From Tetrahymena thermophila SB210 (lineage: Eukaryota; Ciliophora; Oligohymenophorea; Hymenostomatida; Tetrahymenidae): 64,000 nucleotides of DNA. Position 1 is the first letter of the stretch. Each line of letters opens with the position of its first letter. Of this stretch, positions 50,990-64,000 are shown one piece after another. Made by a program: the position numbers and the translations under genes. The DNA lies in assembly GCF_000189635.1 (NCBI RefSeq), contig NW_002476353.1, positions 682,001 to 746,000 of the forward strand. Reading direction: 5' to 3'. The notes under the pieces were generated by a model that had not been told where the DNA came from, searched no databases, and saw only the letters and a program-made list of their open reading frames with translations.

Positions 50990-53900
50990 TAAAATGGATT
51001 TCTTACTAAAGAAACGATAGTGAATTTATAAATTATTAACTTTAATTTATTTTAAAAATACATAAATATTAAAATAAAATTAAATAAAAAATTCCAAAGA
51101 TTGACATCGGGATACATTTTTAATAATTAAGATGAATTACAATTCAAAAATCTATATTTTTTATAATTTATTCAATAGAAAAAAGATTAAATATTTTAAT
51201 AATTATTATATTTTTTTAATTATTTATATATTTAAATGAGGTATAAATCAAAAGTAGTGATAAACTCACTTAAACTAAAGTCAAGTTTAGGCCTAAAGTC
51301 ATTAAAAATAACAAAAAGGATATATTTGAATCTTCAGCAGTCTAACCACTTGATATTGCTAATATGACATAAAAATATAATAGCAAAACCAGAATGGAAA
51401 AAATTGTAGAAAAGTATTTTCCGATTTTACTCATTTAGTAGCTGAACTGTATAACAAACGAGAATATTTCAATAAGTACAGCATTGACTATTGCTATTAC
51501 TATTTTCTAATCAATTAAACTAAATTAACAAAAGACAAGAGAAATTGCTATTTAATGAACTATTTTTAAATAGAATAGACTGAATCTTACAGATCTAGAT
51601 ATGATAGAGTCATAAGTATAAAAGATACCTATTAATTGATGAAATATTATTACTTTTCTCACAAAATTTAATTATAGATAAGTCTATTCGCTTTCACTTA
51701 TATTTAGATCTAGCTAAGAAGGTTCAGCTATTTAACATGCAGTTTCTTATTTATTTGAGAAGTCAGATTTACTTTTTTCAGATTTAAAAGATAGAGAATG
51801 TGATTATTGTTGCTATTTTTATTAAATTTGTTATTTTTTTTCAAATTAAAGTAACTTGTTACTTTTGTAGAAATTGAGAATTTTATTATTAGTTTATTAT
51901 TTTATATTCTATAAGCTTTCTATCACTAACTCTTAAGTTTCTGTTTTAAAGTCATTTTCTTAATCATTGCTTTTTTAAGTGTATTATACTTGATATGGAG
52001 ATATATTTTCTTAAAATAACTCTTTTAAAATATCTGAATTATTCATTTATTTTAAATCAGAGCGAGTGATTTAGTTGTCTGTCTATTATTTAGTAGATGA
52101 TTTTCTTTATGAGGTTAATTATTCTTGGTTATGTGGTTATTACAAGTTAAAATCTTCATCTTTGTCATTCATTAATTGTAAATCAGAAACTTAGAAAGGA
52201 GATACCTATTTTATAATTTTCAAGTTATTTGAGTTACTCTAGGGATGTATTTTTTAAATTTATATTTTTTTGCTTTTTGTCTCTTTACGTTAATGAAATT
52301 AGGGATCTTATTTTATTTACTTTTCGAGATTTTATATTTTCTCTTGAAATTATTCTTATTGTTAATTTTTTTGTTCCAATACATTGTTTAGCTTATTTTG
52401 ACTATCTTTTAAATCCATTTTTGAAATAGTTTTTAAGTCTAACTATCTTCCAACTAAGAATAATACTATTTAGCCTATTGTAAATGCAAATAAAGCCCAA
52501 ACACATACATACTTATAAAAATCACTAAAACTTGCAATATTTTATGCACCTTATTCTCCAAAAGCAGTTTTTAGATTTTCATTTTACGTAAATACAGCCT
52601 CAATATTATCAATTATTGTTGTTGGTGATTATTTTTTGCAAAAACAAGCATAGTCCTTATTATCTTAATTCAAAACACCACAGTTTAAGTTAGTCCAGAT
52701 TGTATCAGCTTATTATAAGCATGTCATATTGCTATTATTACTTACATTTACATTTTTAAATTAGTATATAATTGTAGAATTTAAAATTGGTCCATTTGCC
52801 TAAGTATTGTTTATAGATGTTACTATCAATTTATTCTTAGAATAACCTTTATTACCATTCTATTTATTCAAAATATTCACATATGCTTAGAAGCTAGATG
52901 TGCTCTCATAAATATTTTATTAATAATTATTTCTTGCTATTACATATGTATTTGTAGAATTTAAGGAAAATTGTGAGTCATCGTTAGGCAAAACGTAATA
53001 TTTTAAATTTTTTTCAGTGATTGAATCAGATAAAATATTAGATAAATTACCTTAAATTTCAAGGTTTCCTTCATTTGGAATCATGTTATTAGATATGTAG
53101 CTAGCAATTTCATTTGATATATTATTGTATTACATCAAATCATCAAACTTATTATTTGTATTTAGAGTTACTGTAGAATTTAATATTCTATAAGAGTCAA
53201 TTAAATTCTGTGTGTATAAGTCATTATTCTATTACAATTTATTAATAGTATTGCTTTGTTTGTTTGCTTGTGTTTTTTGTATAGTCGATTAGATATAACT
53301 GTATATAGAACTTTTTTATAAATCTGGTTATTGAAAAATAGAATACTACAATTATGCAATTACTTTATTAGCGTAGGTAGCAATTAATGATGATTTTGGT
53401 ATTTGCTAAGAAAATAATTATAAGTTAGTAATTAGATTTTATTTTAAATCATTAATTTATTGAGAATTTTAATATTAAGTGTTCTTTGTCACATCTTCTC
53501 CAATTACACACAAGTTTGATACTAAGTTAGTTGTTGTTAAATAATTTTGCAAATTTTATTAAATTAACTGGTTAACTTATTAATAATAGTTTGAATCTGT
53601 TAAATTCTAAGAGTAAACATTAATGCTTAATGTACTATTAGAAACACCTAGTCTAGAATCCATCACCTAACTCAAAATCAATAAATTACCTTGAGGTAAA
53701 ATAGTTTGGAATTGTTAACTAACAACTTAATCACTAAGTTATCTTCGGACTATATTCCAAGGAGAGATAATTTCTTAGTTATAATCATCTACTGAATTAT
53801 AATAAAAATATTGAAATGTTAAAGGGAGATCTGTATCTTAGCAGTTAGAAAATTTAATCAAAAATTTAGTTTAGAGAGCAATGCCATATTGAGGATTAAT

Positions 53901-56900
53901 AGTTAACACACAATTTTTAGGAGGTATGTTTATTAATAGGTCTATAGTTGAAATACTGGGCATTACATAAGAAGGATTGTAAACTGAAAAACGTATTTAA
54001 ATAGAATTTAAAGAGGGATCAATATCTTAAAAGTAATTCCATATTCTAAATTTGACTTGGTAGTAATCAAATTTTATAGCAGCAACTACTGTATTATTAT
54101 AAAGAATAGCTCCTGCATATGATAGTATATTTGTAGAAACACTACTATCGTAAACTAAAGTGAAAAACAAATCTTCATTTAGATTAAATTATTAGTTCAT
54201 CTAATAAATTGGAGTTCTTACTAATAGTGGTGGTATATCAAATTCTGAAAAATAACAAATTGCATATTCAGTTGAATTTCTTGAGTCCTTAGAAATTTAA
54301 AGAGTAAATTAAATAATTGTGTAAGGCTTAAATGTTCTTTTTGGAATACTGATACTACTTTTCCCTTGTTGGAAAGTAATTAATTAATTATTATAATCAT
54401 AACATTTCTTATCTGGAGTTAAGAGGTTTTGACAAATCCAGTTAAAATTAATCATCTAATCAGCATTACTATCTTGGATTTCATAATCTCTATATATAGA
54501 ATTCAAAGAATACAATTTTTGATAGCTTATAATTTGATTACGACCTCCTTAAAGCATAACAAATAATTAAGTAATTAACACATCTACTGACACAATCTGT
54601 GTATTTTATATTTTACTATCTGATATCAAGTTCAATTAAAACTATTAAATAAAATAAAATTAAAAACATAAAAAATAAAAAAGCAATAAAGGAAATATGC
54701 TTTTAAGGAAACTTTAAAATAAATATAAACAAATTAGAAATATTTTAAATAATGTTTGTTTTCATATTTTAATAATTTTTGTCATTTTTAGTAAAATTTA
54801 AATTTTTTCTTAAAAATTTTAGAATAAACAAAAAGCATAATTTAAAGTATAATAAAAAATAAAAAATTACATAAAAAGTAAAAGTTTAATTAGATGGCAA
54901 AGAGTAAGCATGGATATCGACTTCAAAATTAGTCTGATTATAGTTAGCAATAGATTATTAAATATCTGTATAGGTAGGAGAAATAATTTATAATTAGAAT
55001 GGCTCTCGTAAATAATATGTAATTCCATATTCACATTTTTGAATGTAAAATTCAAAGAAGAAACTCAAACTCATATATCTTTTCGAAGAATAAAAATAGT
55101 TTAGAAAGTAATTTAAATAATTAATAAAAAGAAATTACCTGTAAATTGGAGGATATATTGACTATAAGTAGTTTATTATGATGAATTTTTTTTGCTAATA
55201 AAAAATTTCTATTAATGTTTATTTTTAACAATTCTACCTTAATTAAAAGTTAAATTATAATTTTATATTTATATTAGGTGGTAGGAGATTTGGACTTATT
55301 ACTAAAGAAGTGCTGTTGTTAGTGTTAGCTTATTATAAAACTTAATTAATTCCTTATAACTCTTAATCACTTATAGTACCAGTAACCTAAATTAATGTCC
55401 AATTAAAGCTTACAAGCTATCTTCCTTCATCTCCTGTAATATTTTTAAACTGAATTGTGAGAGGGTCACAAGTACTTTGTATTGGATTGTATAAGAAATT
55501 AACTGTACTGTTTAGACAAAAGTTTTAAGTCGATTTGAAAATGTAATATTAAGAAATTGGAGATGTAGCATTCACAAACTACAATGTTGGCTACTAAAAT
55601 TAAATTTATGCTCCTGTAAGAGTAGATGAATCATCTATTAAATTAATATAATATTTTAAATTATTCAATTTTTATGCTAATAATTTTTAATAATTTTAGA
55701 AATGTATTTAATTTATTTACCTAAATTTACAACAATGTAATTTTATTGAATAGAACAGTCAGGATTAGGTCCCATTACGTTAATCGCTGCAGAGGTAAAT
55801 ATATACTGGCATAGAGATTAAGGAGTGTTAGAGTTTTTTGATAAGCTATAAATAGGAAAACCAAAATCAATTACTAACTATCTCGGAGTTGTACTTAGGA
55901 AATAATTTGTTACAGCATTATCATTGTAGCTGCATTAAAAAAAATTATTTCTTTAATCTTTTTAATTCAAACATTTACAGGTATTATCTGAATCCAAATA
56001 TTTTGTTTAAGTATCACAGCTTGTGCAAACATTTATGGCAGATAAGTCACATTAGAAACAATTTTTATTACACGAAAAGCAGTCTGGGTTGTCATAGTCT
56101 GTGCAAGTATCACAATTTTATGTTTAGATATTTTTTAAATATCCATTTGGACAATTATCATGGCATATTGCATTATAAAAATATTAGCCTTAAGGACAAC
56201 GCAAACAATTACTAATACTTCTACCAGTGCAGTATATGCACGAAGGATCACATTTTCCACAATAGTTAATAGTTCCTAATACAGGATCGATTGTGGTTGC
56301 TTAATAATAACCTAGAGCGCATTTAGAAACACAAGATTGCAAATCATCTAAAAAGAGAGTATTATTTTAATTGCAGTTTATTTATGATAATACCAAAAAT
56401 TAGCTTTGAACAAAAAGCACTTTAGTGTCCAACCAGGTATTGTATTAATAGTAAAATTAATATTATTATTATACAGGATCATATTTTAGTTATGGCCCTG
56501 TCAATTCGAGTCTAAAAAAATAATCATATCTAACATTAAAACCAGATAATCCATACATAATAGCCTTGACGTTATTAACATTAACATTGTACATAGGCAT
56601 TATACTAGTCCTATTACCTGGAGTAGCATTGTTTAATAATGGATTAGTTGAATTAGTAGGATTGGCAGAGTCGTCTACTTATGTTTGTATGTTGAAATAG
56701 TTATTATTTTTTCTCTTATAGAATTCAAGATAATTAAAATAAATTAAATTTTAGTCCCTTGCATTTTATGTGTCAGGTGAATTAAAAATGATATTAAAGC
56801 TATTCGTAGATTAAACTACTTGATAATTTCCAATAAAAAACTAAGTTGATGCTGGTGATTTAGGTTCCATTACTTTTTCTACTCCTCTGATAAAGACAGT

Positions 56901-59240
56901 GATACTTACTTCCCATTGACTTTAATCAAAATTACTTCTTTAATAATTATATGTTTATTATGCTTTAATCCAACCATTAACTTCCCTTTATTGTAATGAG
57001 TAAAAATCAAATTTAACATTTATTACATAAGCATTTTAATTGTTAATAGCTAAATACTATACATGAAGTCCTTTTAATACTTCATCCATTACCTTTGAAA
57101 CAGTAAGGCTAAATTAAGTTGTGCTGATTGAATCTAAATTTACTAAAAAGCTGACAGATGCTACAGGATTTAATTTCAAATCTGCATGAGTTACGCTAAA
57201 TAACATTTAAGGCACTTTTGTAAATTCTACTCCAAAATTAAAAGTGAAACTATGTGACTAAGCATAACTAGGATTATCTAATGATAAAACTTAATCTGTG
57301 AGTAAATTAAGTTGATTGATTTCTACTTAAGGCATTTTGATATAGTCAAGAGTTTTGGCTAGATCCAAAATCCCTAAAAAGAGACATAAATTTAAAATTA
57401 TCAACATTTTATTTTATTGTATTTTAATTTTGTTATTAATTGTTTATAAATGGGTTTATTTGTGATAATTAATTTTTATGAACTGAAAATTAAGTATTAG
57501 AATCAAACTAGGGTTGATTGGTGTGATTTTAAAATAAAAAAATATCAAAAACTGATTATCTATTTTTTATAAAAACAGTATGATCTAATTAATATCTTAA
57601 ATATATGTAATAGCCAATGAAGTTTTATTTAATAATATTCCGCTTTATAATTATGGCATTTACATGTATTATAATATCAATATATTTACTCTGTTTAATA
57701 ATTTATAGAATTAAAAATAAATTATGTTGTAGCTATTGTATTTTCATAATACTAAATAATAACTTTTCGCTGATAAATTAAGAAAAGGCTCTTCAAAAAC
57801 TTAGTTAAAATTCAGAATATATTAATTTACTGAGGGAAAATCAAAATTTCAATGATAATTAAAACAAAAAAAATTGTTAAAATAATCTCTTTACTAACAA
57901 ACCGAAAAATTTAAAAAACCTGCTAATTGATGAAAATAATGTAAAAGAAATTAATATTGATTAAAAAAACTTTTTTAATTTGCAACCTTACATAGAAAGA
58001 TAGATTGATTAAATTCACAGATTATTTCTCTCAATGTAATTTGGCAATTAAAAAGGAAACCTGAATTCATTTGATTAAGGTAATAATCTCTTAGTTGTTA
58101 TCAAAAGACATTCACATTAATATATATCAAACTCTAATTTTTAATATAAGAGAGAGAAGCAGAAACTGATTATTTATTATTTCTCATTTTTAAATATTAC
58201 AATATGGATTTTGTTATTTTATAACCTATAACATATAATAAATTAAGAGATAACAAATACGCATCAATTTTGGGGAAAAAAAGGATTTTTAGTGTATTAA
58301 ACATAAATAAAGTTAATTAGAAAGATAATTTGAGTTTAGAGAAATCAAGAGATTTCTATAATTCTATGCTAATATTAATCGAAAAAACCAAGAAAAATGA
58401 ATGTATAATGAGACAATTTAAGGATGAATTTCGAATTTTTTAATCTAACAATAATTTGGTTACCAGCAAAAATGTATTTAGACTTGAATCTAGTCTTGGC
58501 AAATATAAAAATAAAAAATCATCTTCATAGTCGAACAAAGAACAAACATTTAATTTTTATATCATAATAAATAAATAATTTATTTATATTCTTCGTTTAT
58601 GTAAAATGTAATTAAACGCCATATTTATGATTTTTAGATTTTGTTAGTTATTAGTTTCTAATTAATTCATTAAAATTTAAAATAAAATCTTAAGAATTTT
58701 TTATTTATTGTTCTTTAAATAACATATTTACAAGGAAAATTTACTAAAAATAAAATATTAATTCATTATTATTTTACTTTTAAACCTTTTATTCTTAACA
58801 ACTGATTGTAATTTAAAAATAGATTTAAAGGGAAAATATTATAAAATAAAGTGATTAAAAAAATCATATATTTTCAAAGAATGTTTATGTAATAGCCATA
58901 ATAATTAGGATATTTTATTTTTTTTTACAAGAAAAATATGCTAAATGATTTAATAGATTGAATTTTGATTGATTGATTTATTTATTTACTTTTTTAATTT
59001 TATAAATAGTAAAAAAGTATCATTTAATAATTTTTTAAATGGCTTTTCAATATTTAATTGCAATTAAAATAACTCATTCATCCTTTTTTATCTATCAAAA
59101 TTGTTTTTTTGAAAAAATATTTTTGAGCATATCATTTAATATTTTATAAAAAGTCAAATAATGTAATTATTATTTTTAATTAATACTAAAAAATGAACCC
59201 TCTTATAATGAAGCCCCCTAAATTTCAAATACATTTCAAA
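50990..59240. repeat. Large direct tandem duplication, unit 2
   Basis: Second unit of the roughly 8 kb direct duplication. It holds the second REJ gene and an upstream flank that aligns to 48902-50750. The junction with unit 1 lies between about 50750 and 50990, in AT-rich DNA where no mobile element or repeat that could have driven it is visible. Confidence 0.85.
51144..57407 (-). CDS. Polycystin-1-like REJ surface protein, copy 2
   Basis: ATG 57407, TGA 51144-51146. It is colinear with the gene at 42612-48901 in every domain: signal peptide MLIILNLCLFLGILDLAKT, H-type-lectin-like domain (FNFGVEFTKVPQMLFSVTHA), Cys-rich section (about 56390-55930), REJ-like region, degenerate GPS (same IWTNLNCGVL core), membrane segment, Gln-rich stretch and terminal membrane segments. 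Differences are mostly single substitutions (for example VTHADLK against VTHADLQ) plus length changes in the Gln-rich part: the polyQ run of copy 1 is much shorter here (51805-51835). No in-frame TGA was found in the parts I read, so the copy appears intact. Two near-identical surface receptors in tandem suggest a family that diversifies by local duplication. Confidence 0.8.
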
Positions 59241-59269
59241 TTTTTTAAAACAAAAACTGACCTTAACAA

Positions 59270-60480
59270 TTGATCAACTATCGTATATATATTTACTGAA
59301 GGAAATTCAAAACTTGAATGAAAAGAAGGTTATTAAAATAAAAAACTGAAAAGCTCAATATACTAATTGATAGATAATATTGTAAATAAAATAATATTGA
59401 TTAAAATTTATTTTATCTTACTTAGATTGATTCAATTTTGAGATTACTTCTATAAATGTATTGTAGCAAGGTTGATAATAGACTAAAATATATGTCGTTT
59501 GAGAAATTATTAGGAATTTTTGAATTTATTTAATCAATTGAATTCAAGCTTCCTTATTAATGTAAATAATTTAAATAAGAGAGGTTGAAATAAATTATAC
59601 ATTATTTCTTATTTTTAAATTTTACAGTTGGGGATTTTGATATTTTGTAATCCACAACATATATTACATTAACAGATAGCAATTATACAGTAAATTAGTA
59701 AAATAAAAGACAAATAACTAACTCTTTGGAAAAATAAACCTCATTAAAATATAATTATTAAATATTTATTGAATCTTAGTGTTAGGAAGTCAACAAATTT
59801 TTATAATTCTAATTAAATTTGTATTGAAAAAAAACTAAGGATTTTGAATTTATTATTCTAATTTTATTTATTTTGATTGATACAGAAAATACCTTTTTAT
59901 ACTCGAAATACATTCTGTTAATTAATTAATTTATAAAAAAAATATTAGCTTCTTAATCGACCTAAAAACAAATTATTTAATTTTTATTTAATTGATAATT
60001 AGATAAATAATATTCACAGAATTTGAACAATATAATTAATTAACATTTTTATGGCATTTTATCCTTTGTTACTATTTGGCAAATTCACTAAGATCTAAAA
60101 TAAAATCTTAATATCTTCTGATTTAATGTTAAATAAAAATTATTGTAGCCTGTGACAATTTAAAATATTAGTCTTATATTTAAACCTTTTATCCCAAATC
60201 AACTAGTTAAAAATCTGTAAACAATATTAACAGAAAAATATTTTTATAGGAATTTACTTATCTTTTCACAATTATATATTTTCAAAATTTTTTATAACTT
60301 TCATAACAATTTAATTATGAATTAATATTTTTTTACTAGAAAAATAACCTCAACATATTACTTAATAAATGATTGCTATATTAATCTTTTATCTTTTTTC
60401 ATACCTAAATCACAAAATGTGAAAAAATTTGAAATATTTCCTCAAAATTTTTTCCAATTATTTCTTAAATCTTTTTAAAA
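59270..60480. repeat. Third, strongly decayed copy of the REJ-gene upstream flank
   Basis: Landmarks seen in the other two flanks recur in order: tatttactgaaggaaattcaaaacttgaatga (like 49325 and 57825), aataatattgattaaaa, agattgattcaatt...gattact, gattttgatattttgtaatccacaacat, and aaataaaatcttaatatctt. Identity is clearly lower than between the first two flanks. No REJ coding sequence is attached. Confidence 0.65.
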
Positions 60481-60979
60481 ACATTTTTCTGAGATCACTT
60501 TTGTCTTAGATCTGAAGATATGGAAAGGAAGAAATAATTAATTTAATAACATTTATTTTAAAATAACAAGAAATATCTTCAGTAATTTGCTAATCTCTTA
60601 TCATACTTCTTTTTTCAAAAAAACCAGGAATATCTATAACAAGAATATGGAAATCTAAACTGGTTTTTAATGTGGTTTAATACAGTACTAATTTTTATTT
60701 TCTGTAATACTATAAGTTTTTTTTTTTTGTTTAAAAATACCTTTTCATTAGAAGATGTATTCAAATTCTATTCCTTCTATACTAATTACCATAGCATCAA
60801 GTATTGTAAATTTACAGTATTTTTCTTTAGATTTTTTTTAATATAGATATAAATAATTTGCTTTTTCTAAAATATTTTATCATAAAAATAAATAAAGCAC
60901 ACAAGTTAAGATAATATCTAAATAGAATAAAAAATTAATTTATATATAAATTTCAAAATGGGAATAAAGACCATTTTTA

Positions 60980-61380
60980 TATAATATGAAAGAAATTAAT
61001 CATATCACTTAACTCATAATTTAGCAGATAATTAAGAAGGAGTTTATAGAAGAAAACACCGAAATTAAATCAAATCACTAAAAAATTTGATGCATAGTTT
61101 ATTCAAATCCCTAAAATCTGTTCCTAGGCATGAAGGATCAAACCAAAAATTATATCAAATTTATTAAATGAGTCTGAAGAATAAAAAAAGAATTCTGAAT
61201 AAATCAGTGATTGAGTTTATTTTAAGCTACCCATTTCATAATAATTTATGATGAAAATTTAATCAATTTAGTATTCGTGAAAATTCAAATCAGTTCATTA
61301 AATTTATCATAATTTGGATTTATATTAATATAAAATATTTTTTCTTCAAATAAATCTTGAAAATTTTTTTATTTTTATGA
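60980..61380 (+). pseudogene. Relic of the ABC half-transporter 3' end and its 3' flank
   Basis: The stretch resembles 41775-42230: the cttaactc...agcagataattaagaaggagtttatagaaga part matches the ABC gene tail at about 41795, the tagtttattcaaat...tctgttcct block matches 41870, and the following ttcttcaaataa block matches the 3' flank near 42190. Only the last 80 or so codons are represented, with frame and sequence damage, so it cannot make a working product. Confidence 0.7.
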
Positions 61381-62090
61381 TATTTTTTTTCATAAATTTG
61401 ATTTTTAGATTGTTTACTTTGTGTGAAATTTTGAAATCAACAATAAATTATTAAAGTCAGAATATGCAAAATATATATGTATCTTACCATGATAATTAAG
61501 CAAATTTTATTTAATATAATTGAAATATTTATAAAATAATTAATTAATAATATTTAAATAATTTAAAATACAAATTACTTTTTTATTGAATTAAAAGTTT
61601 TTAAATAAAATTAATAGATTTTACACTTAAGTTACATTTTTTTTTAATTGTAACTATATTTATTAATCAAATAGTTTCTGATATTTTAATATTTAAATTT
61701 AATATGATATTTATTTTTAAACAAATAAATTTCCTATATTATTAACTTTTTAAACATTTTAAGATTTAATAAAATTTAGAAACATGAAGCAAATTATGTA
61801 AAATTAATTAAAAATAAATTGAATTAGTAAAATGGGTAATAAAATTGAATATCTGAAATGATGCATGCATATACGAAGATTACAAATTTATGAAGCTTAA
61901 CAGATAATTCAATTAATATTAATGAAATAATCATTTAATATATTTTAATGCAAATTAGGAAGATTGTAAATATATTTTAAGTTTGTAGACACCAACTAAT
62001 TCAGTAATCTATTTAGGTTAAATTCATTACAATTATTACTATAATTTTAAAGTTGAAAAATTTTTATTTCTATCAATCATTAAATGTTTT
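61381..62090. other. Spacer, no gene seen
   Basis: About 700 bases of AT-rich DNA before the 3' end of CCT5. No frame or RNA gene recognised. Confidence 0.6.
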
Positions 62091-63969
62091 TCATTAGTGA
62101 TCAGGAGAAATAACATCATCAATCTTTAAGATCATCTTAACAACTTAAGTAGCTAATTAGAATTATTATCTCTTGGATAAGTAAGTTTCATATACCTTCT
62201 ATTCTTTCATATCAGATGTACCCTAAAAATTAATTAATTAAAAAAATGTTATGACTTTAAATAGTCAAAATATGAAATTATTACTTCAAGTAAGCAGTCA
62301 ACACCAATTCTAGGATTGTTTTGACTAACCTATAAGGCCTTAGCATTAGCAACAGCTTCAATAGGATTTAAACCAGAGTTATCAGCTAAAGCGTTGGGAA
62401 TATCTTCCAAAGCATCAGCGAAAGCTCTAACAGCGTATTATTCAACTGATGAAATCTTATCAGCTTCTTAGTTAACAGTTAAAGCACAAGCAATTTCAGC
62501 AGAACCACCACCATAAACGACCTTAGGGCACTTGATTAAGTTTCTAACAACACAGTTAGCATCGTGAATACTTCTTTTGGCTTCAGAGACAATCATGTTA
62601 GAACCACCTCTAATCAAAATAGTAACTATAATTATAAAATTTAATTATTAAACTGTCTTTTACTAAATATATCCTTACCAGCCTTAGATTGCTTGCATTC
62701 TTCAATAACGAGCATTCTTTCATTGGAAGTACCGAATTAAATTTCTCTAACGACCTTAGCTTCACCTAACTTATCAGCAGAGAGCTCTTCGAATCTTGGT
62801 ACGATTCTACCACCAGTGGCGACAGCAATCAATTCAATATCAGTACCGCTAACCCATCTAACAGCGGGTAAATCAGCTTATAATAATAAATGATTAGCTT
62901 CATCATCGAAACCCTATTTATTTATTGATTTAGTAAGAATTAATTTCTTGCAATAAAAATATGTTTAATTAATTACCCATTGGCACATAATAAGGTTGGC
63001 ACCAGACTTTTTGCAGTCAGCAACCATATCCTTGAAATATTATTATTCTTAGGCGTATAATTTCTTGTAATCTTCAGCGTTAGTAATGTTAATGTTATGC
63101 TTGGTTTTGGGTTTAGGGGGTTCGAAGGGGCAGGTTAAGATGGCAATCTTAGCATCCTAAATTTCCTTGGGCATTTAAGGATGAGACATATCCTTTTCAA
63201 CTAAAATACCTTGGATGAGTCTAGTATCTTCTAAGGAACTATTTGTATATGTGATATTTAGTTTAGTAAGTTTATGGTATATAAATAATTAATTACCCTC
63301 CAGTCTTTTCTTGGAGCTTAATCAAGTCAAAGTTGACATCTCTTCTTTCAAGATCAGCAACGGAAAGGACGGCATCAACGGAGATTTAAGCCATCTTTCT
63401 TTTATTTTTACTAACGACCTTAGAGCTCAAAGCAGTCATGGCAGCTTCGACTAATCTATTTTTTGAATAAATTTATTTTTCAATTTACTTGTAAGTTGAT
63501 AAATACTTTAAATATGATTTATTTAAATTGTTATTATATCTTTTTTATTCCTAACAAATGACTGAATATTCTTTAATATTTACCTTTCGTGGGTATTTTC
63601 GTTGATGTCAATGTCTTCAGCAATTTATTCAAGTCTTTCGCAAGCGATTTCACAAGCCTTGTCGAAACCGTCAGCAATCTTAAGAGGGTGAAGACCCTTA
63701 TCGATGAGGATGTTGGCTTGTTCCAACAATGCACCAGCTAAAACAACAACACCAGTGGTACCATCACCAATTTCATTATCTTAAGATTGACTGAGTTCAA
63801 CCATCAATTTTGCAACAGGATGTTAAATGTCCATCTTTTCAACAATGGTAGCACCATCATTGGTAACACTGACATCTCCATCAGGAGAGATCATCATCTT
63901 ATCCATACCCTTAGGACCCAAGGATGATCTTAAAGTGCTAGCAATAGTCTTGGCAGCTTAGATGTTAGC
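62091..63969 (-). CDS. CCT5: Chaperonin CCT subunit epsilon (partial, 5' end outside)
   Basis: The stop TGA is at 62091-62093; the first exon seen begins at 63969 after an intron that runs off the window, so the N-terminal residues are missing. Features: [14 protein letters not shown] and NDGATI, the ATP-binding [18 protein letters not shown], the phosphate-contact and apical-domain blocks [68 protein letters not shown], and the end [19 protein letters not shown]. The order [19 protein letters not shown] and [13 protein letters not shown] with the KIDD ending points to epsilon over the other seven subunits. CCT folds actin and tubulin in the cytosol, abundant cargo in ciliates. Exons are GC-richer than introns and use preferred codons, as expected of high expression; at least four introns interrupt the visible part. 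Confidence 0.92.
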
Positions 63970-64000
63970 CTATAAAGTTAAATAAAGATTGAGTTTAAAA

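Noticed and set aside
63100-63125. ggttttgggtttaggggg resembling ciliate telomere repeat
   Set aside because: It lies inside a CCT5 exon and encodes the conserved PPKPK stretch; no tandem GGGGTT units.
1-64000. Frequent in-frame TAA/TAG suggesting many pseudogenes
   Set aside because: Conserved families (GALE, CFAP298, CCT5, alpha-galactosidase) read straight through them at Gln positions, so these are sense codons in this genome.
1-64000. Search for tRNA genes (B-box like GGTTCGAATCC) and CRISPR-like spaced repeats
   Set aside because: No cloverleaf-compatible A and B boxes and no regularly spaced direct repeats were seen by eye.

Overview
The window is nuclear DNA of a ciliate that reads TAA and TAG as glutamine and uses only TGA as stop, most likely Tetrahymena or a close relative. 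Every convincing gene is open only under that code. The DNA is extremely AT-rich, genes are split by short GT-AG introns (about 30-120 nt) that are richer in A+T than the exons, and the gene set is eukaryotic: CCT chaperonin, TRAPP, a CFAP cilia factor and PP4 regulatory subunit 1. I see no telomere repeats, tRNA, rRNA or CRISPR. The genus is inferred from the code and gene style, not proven.

Left part (1-24.7 kb): a minus-strand membrane sensor-like protein with a dCache-like ectodomain and TPR-like cytoplasmic segment, running off the left edge; a secreted VanX-type D-Ala-D-Ala dipeptidase (a bacterial family) followed by a decayed copy of its own 3' end; an RCC1/filamin-like/coiled-coil protein; UDP-glucose 4-epimerase; a small membrane protein; an inverted-repeat element next to an unusual GC-richer, hairpin-rich island and a long purine tract; a PP4R1-like HEAT protein; a secreted GH27 alpha-galactosidase; and CFAP298, needed for dynein-arm assembly in cilia.

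Middle part (24.7-42 kb): two divergent DNA2-like nuclease-helicase genes in direct tandem on the minus strand, then TRAPPC1 (Bet5), an unrecognised four-exon membrane protein, a weak plus-strand gene, and a single-exon ABC half-transporter with a long charged tail.

Right part (42-62 kb): a direct tandem duplication of about 8 kb. Each unit carries one very large minus-strand polycystin-1-like surface protein (signal peptide, H-type-lectin-like domain, Cys-rich repeats, REJ-like region, degenerate GPS motif, membrane segment, Gln-rich loop, several more membrane segments) plus its upstream flank. A third, strongly decayed copy of the flank and a relic of the ABC transporter 3' end lie beyond the second unit, so the array was once larger. 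The window closes with the 3' part of CCT5 (CCT epsilon) on the minus strand.

Themes: cell-surface and secreted proteins suited to a bacteria-eating ciliate (dipeptidase, alpha-galactosidase, lectin/REJ receptors, Cache sensor) mixed with housekeeping genes, and repeated local duplication (VanX tail, DNA2 pair, REJ pair, ABC relic). Gene ends are exact where a start or TGA was read directly. Internal intron borders were solved by hand only for the VanX, GALE, CFAP298 and 37.3-38.1 kb genes.
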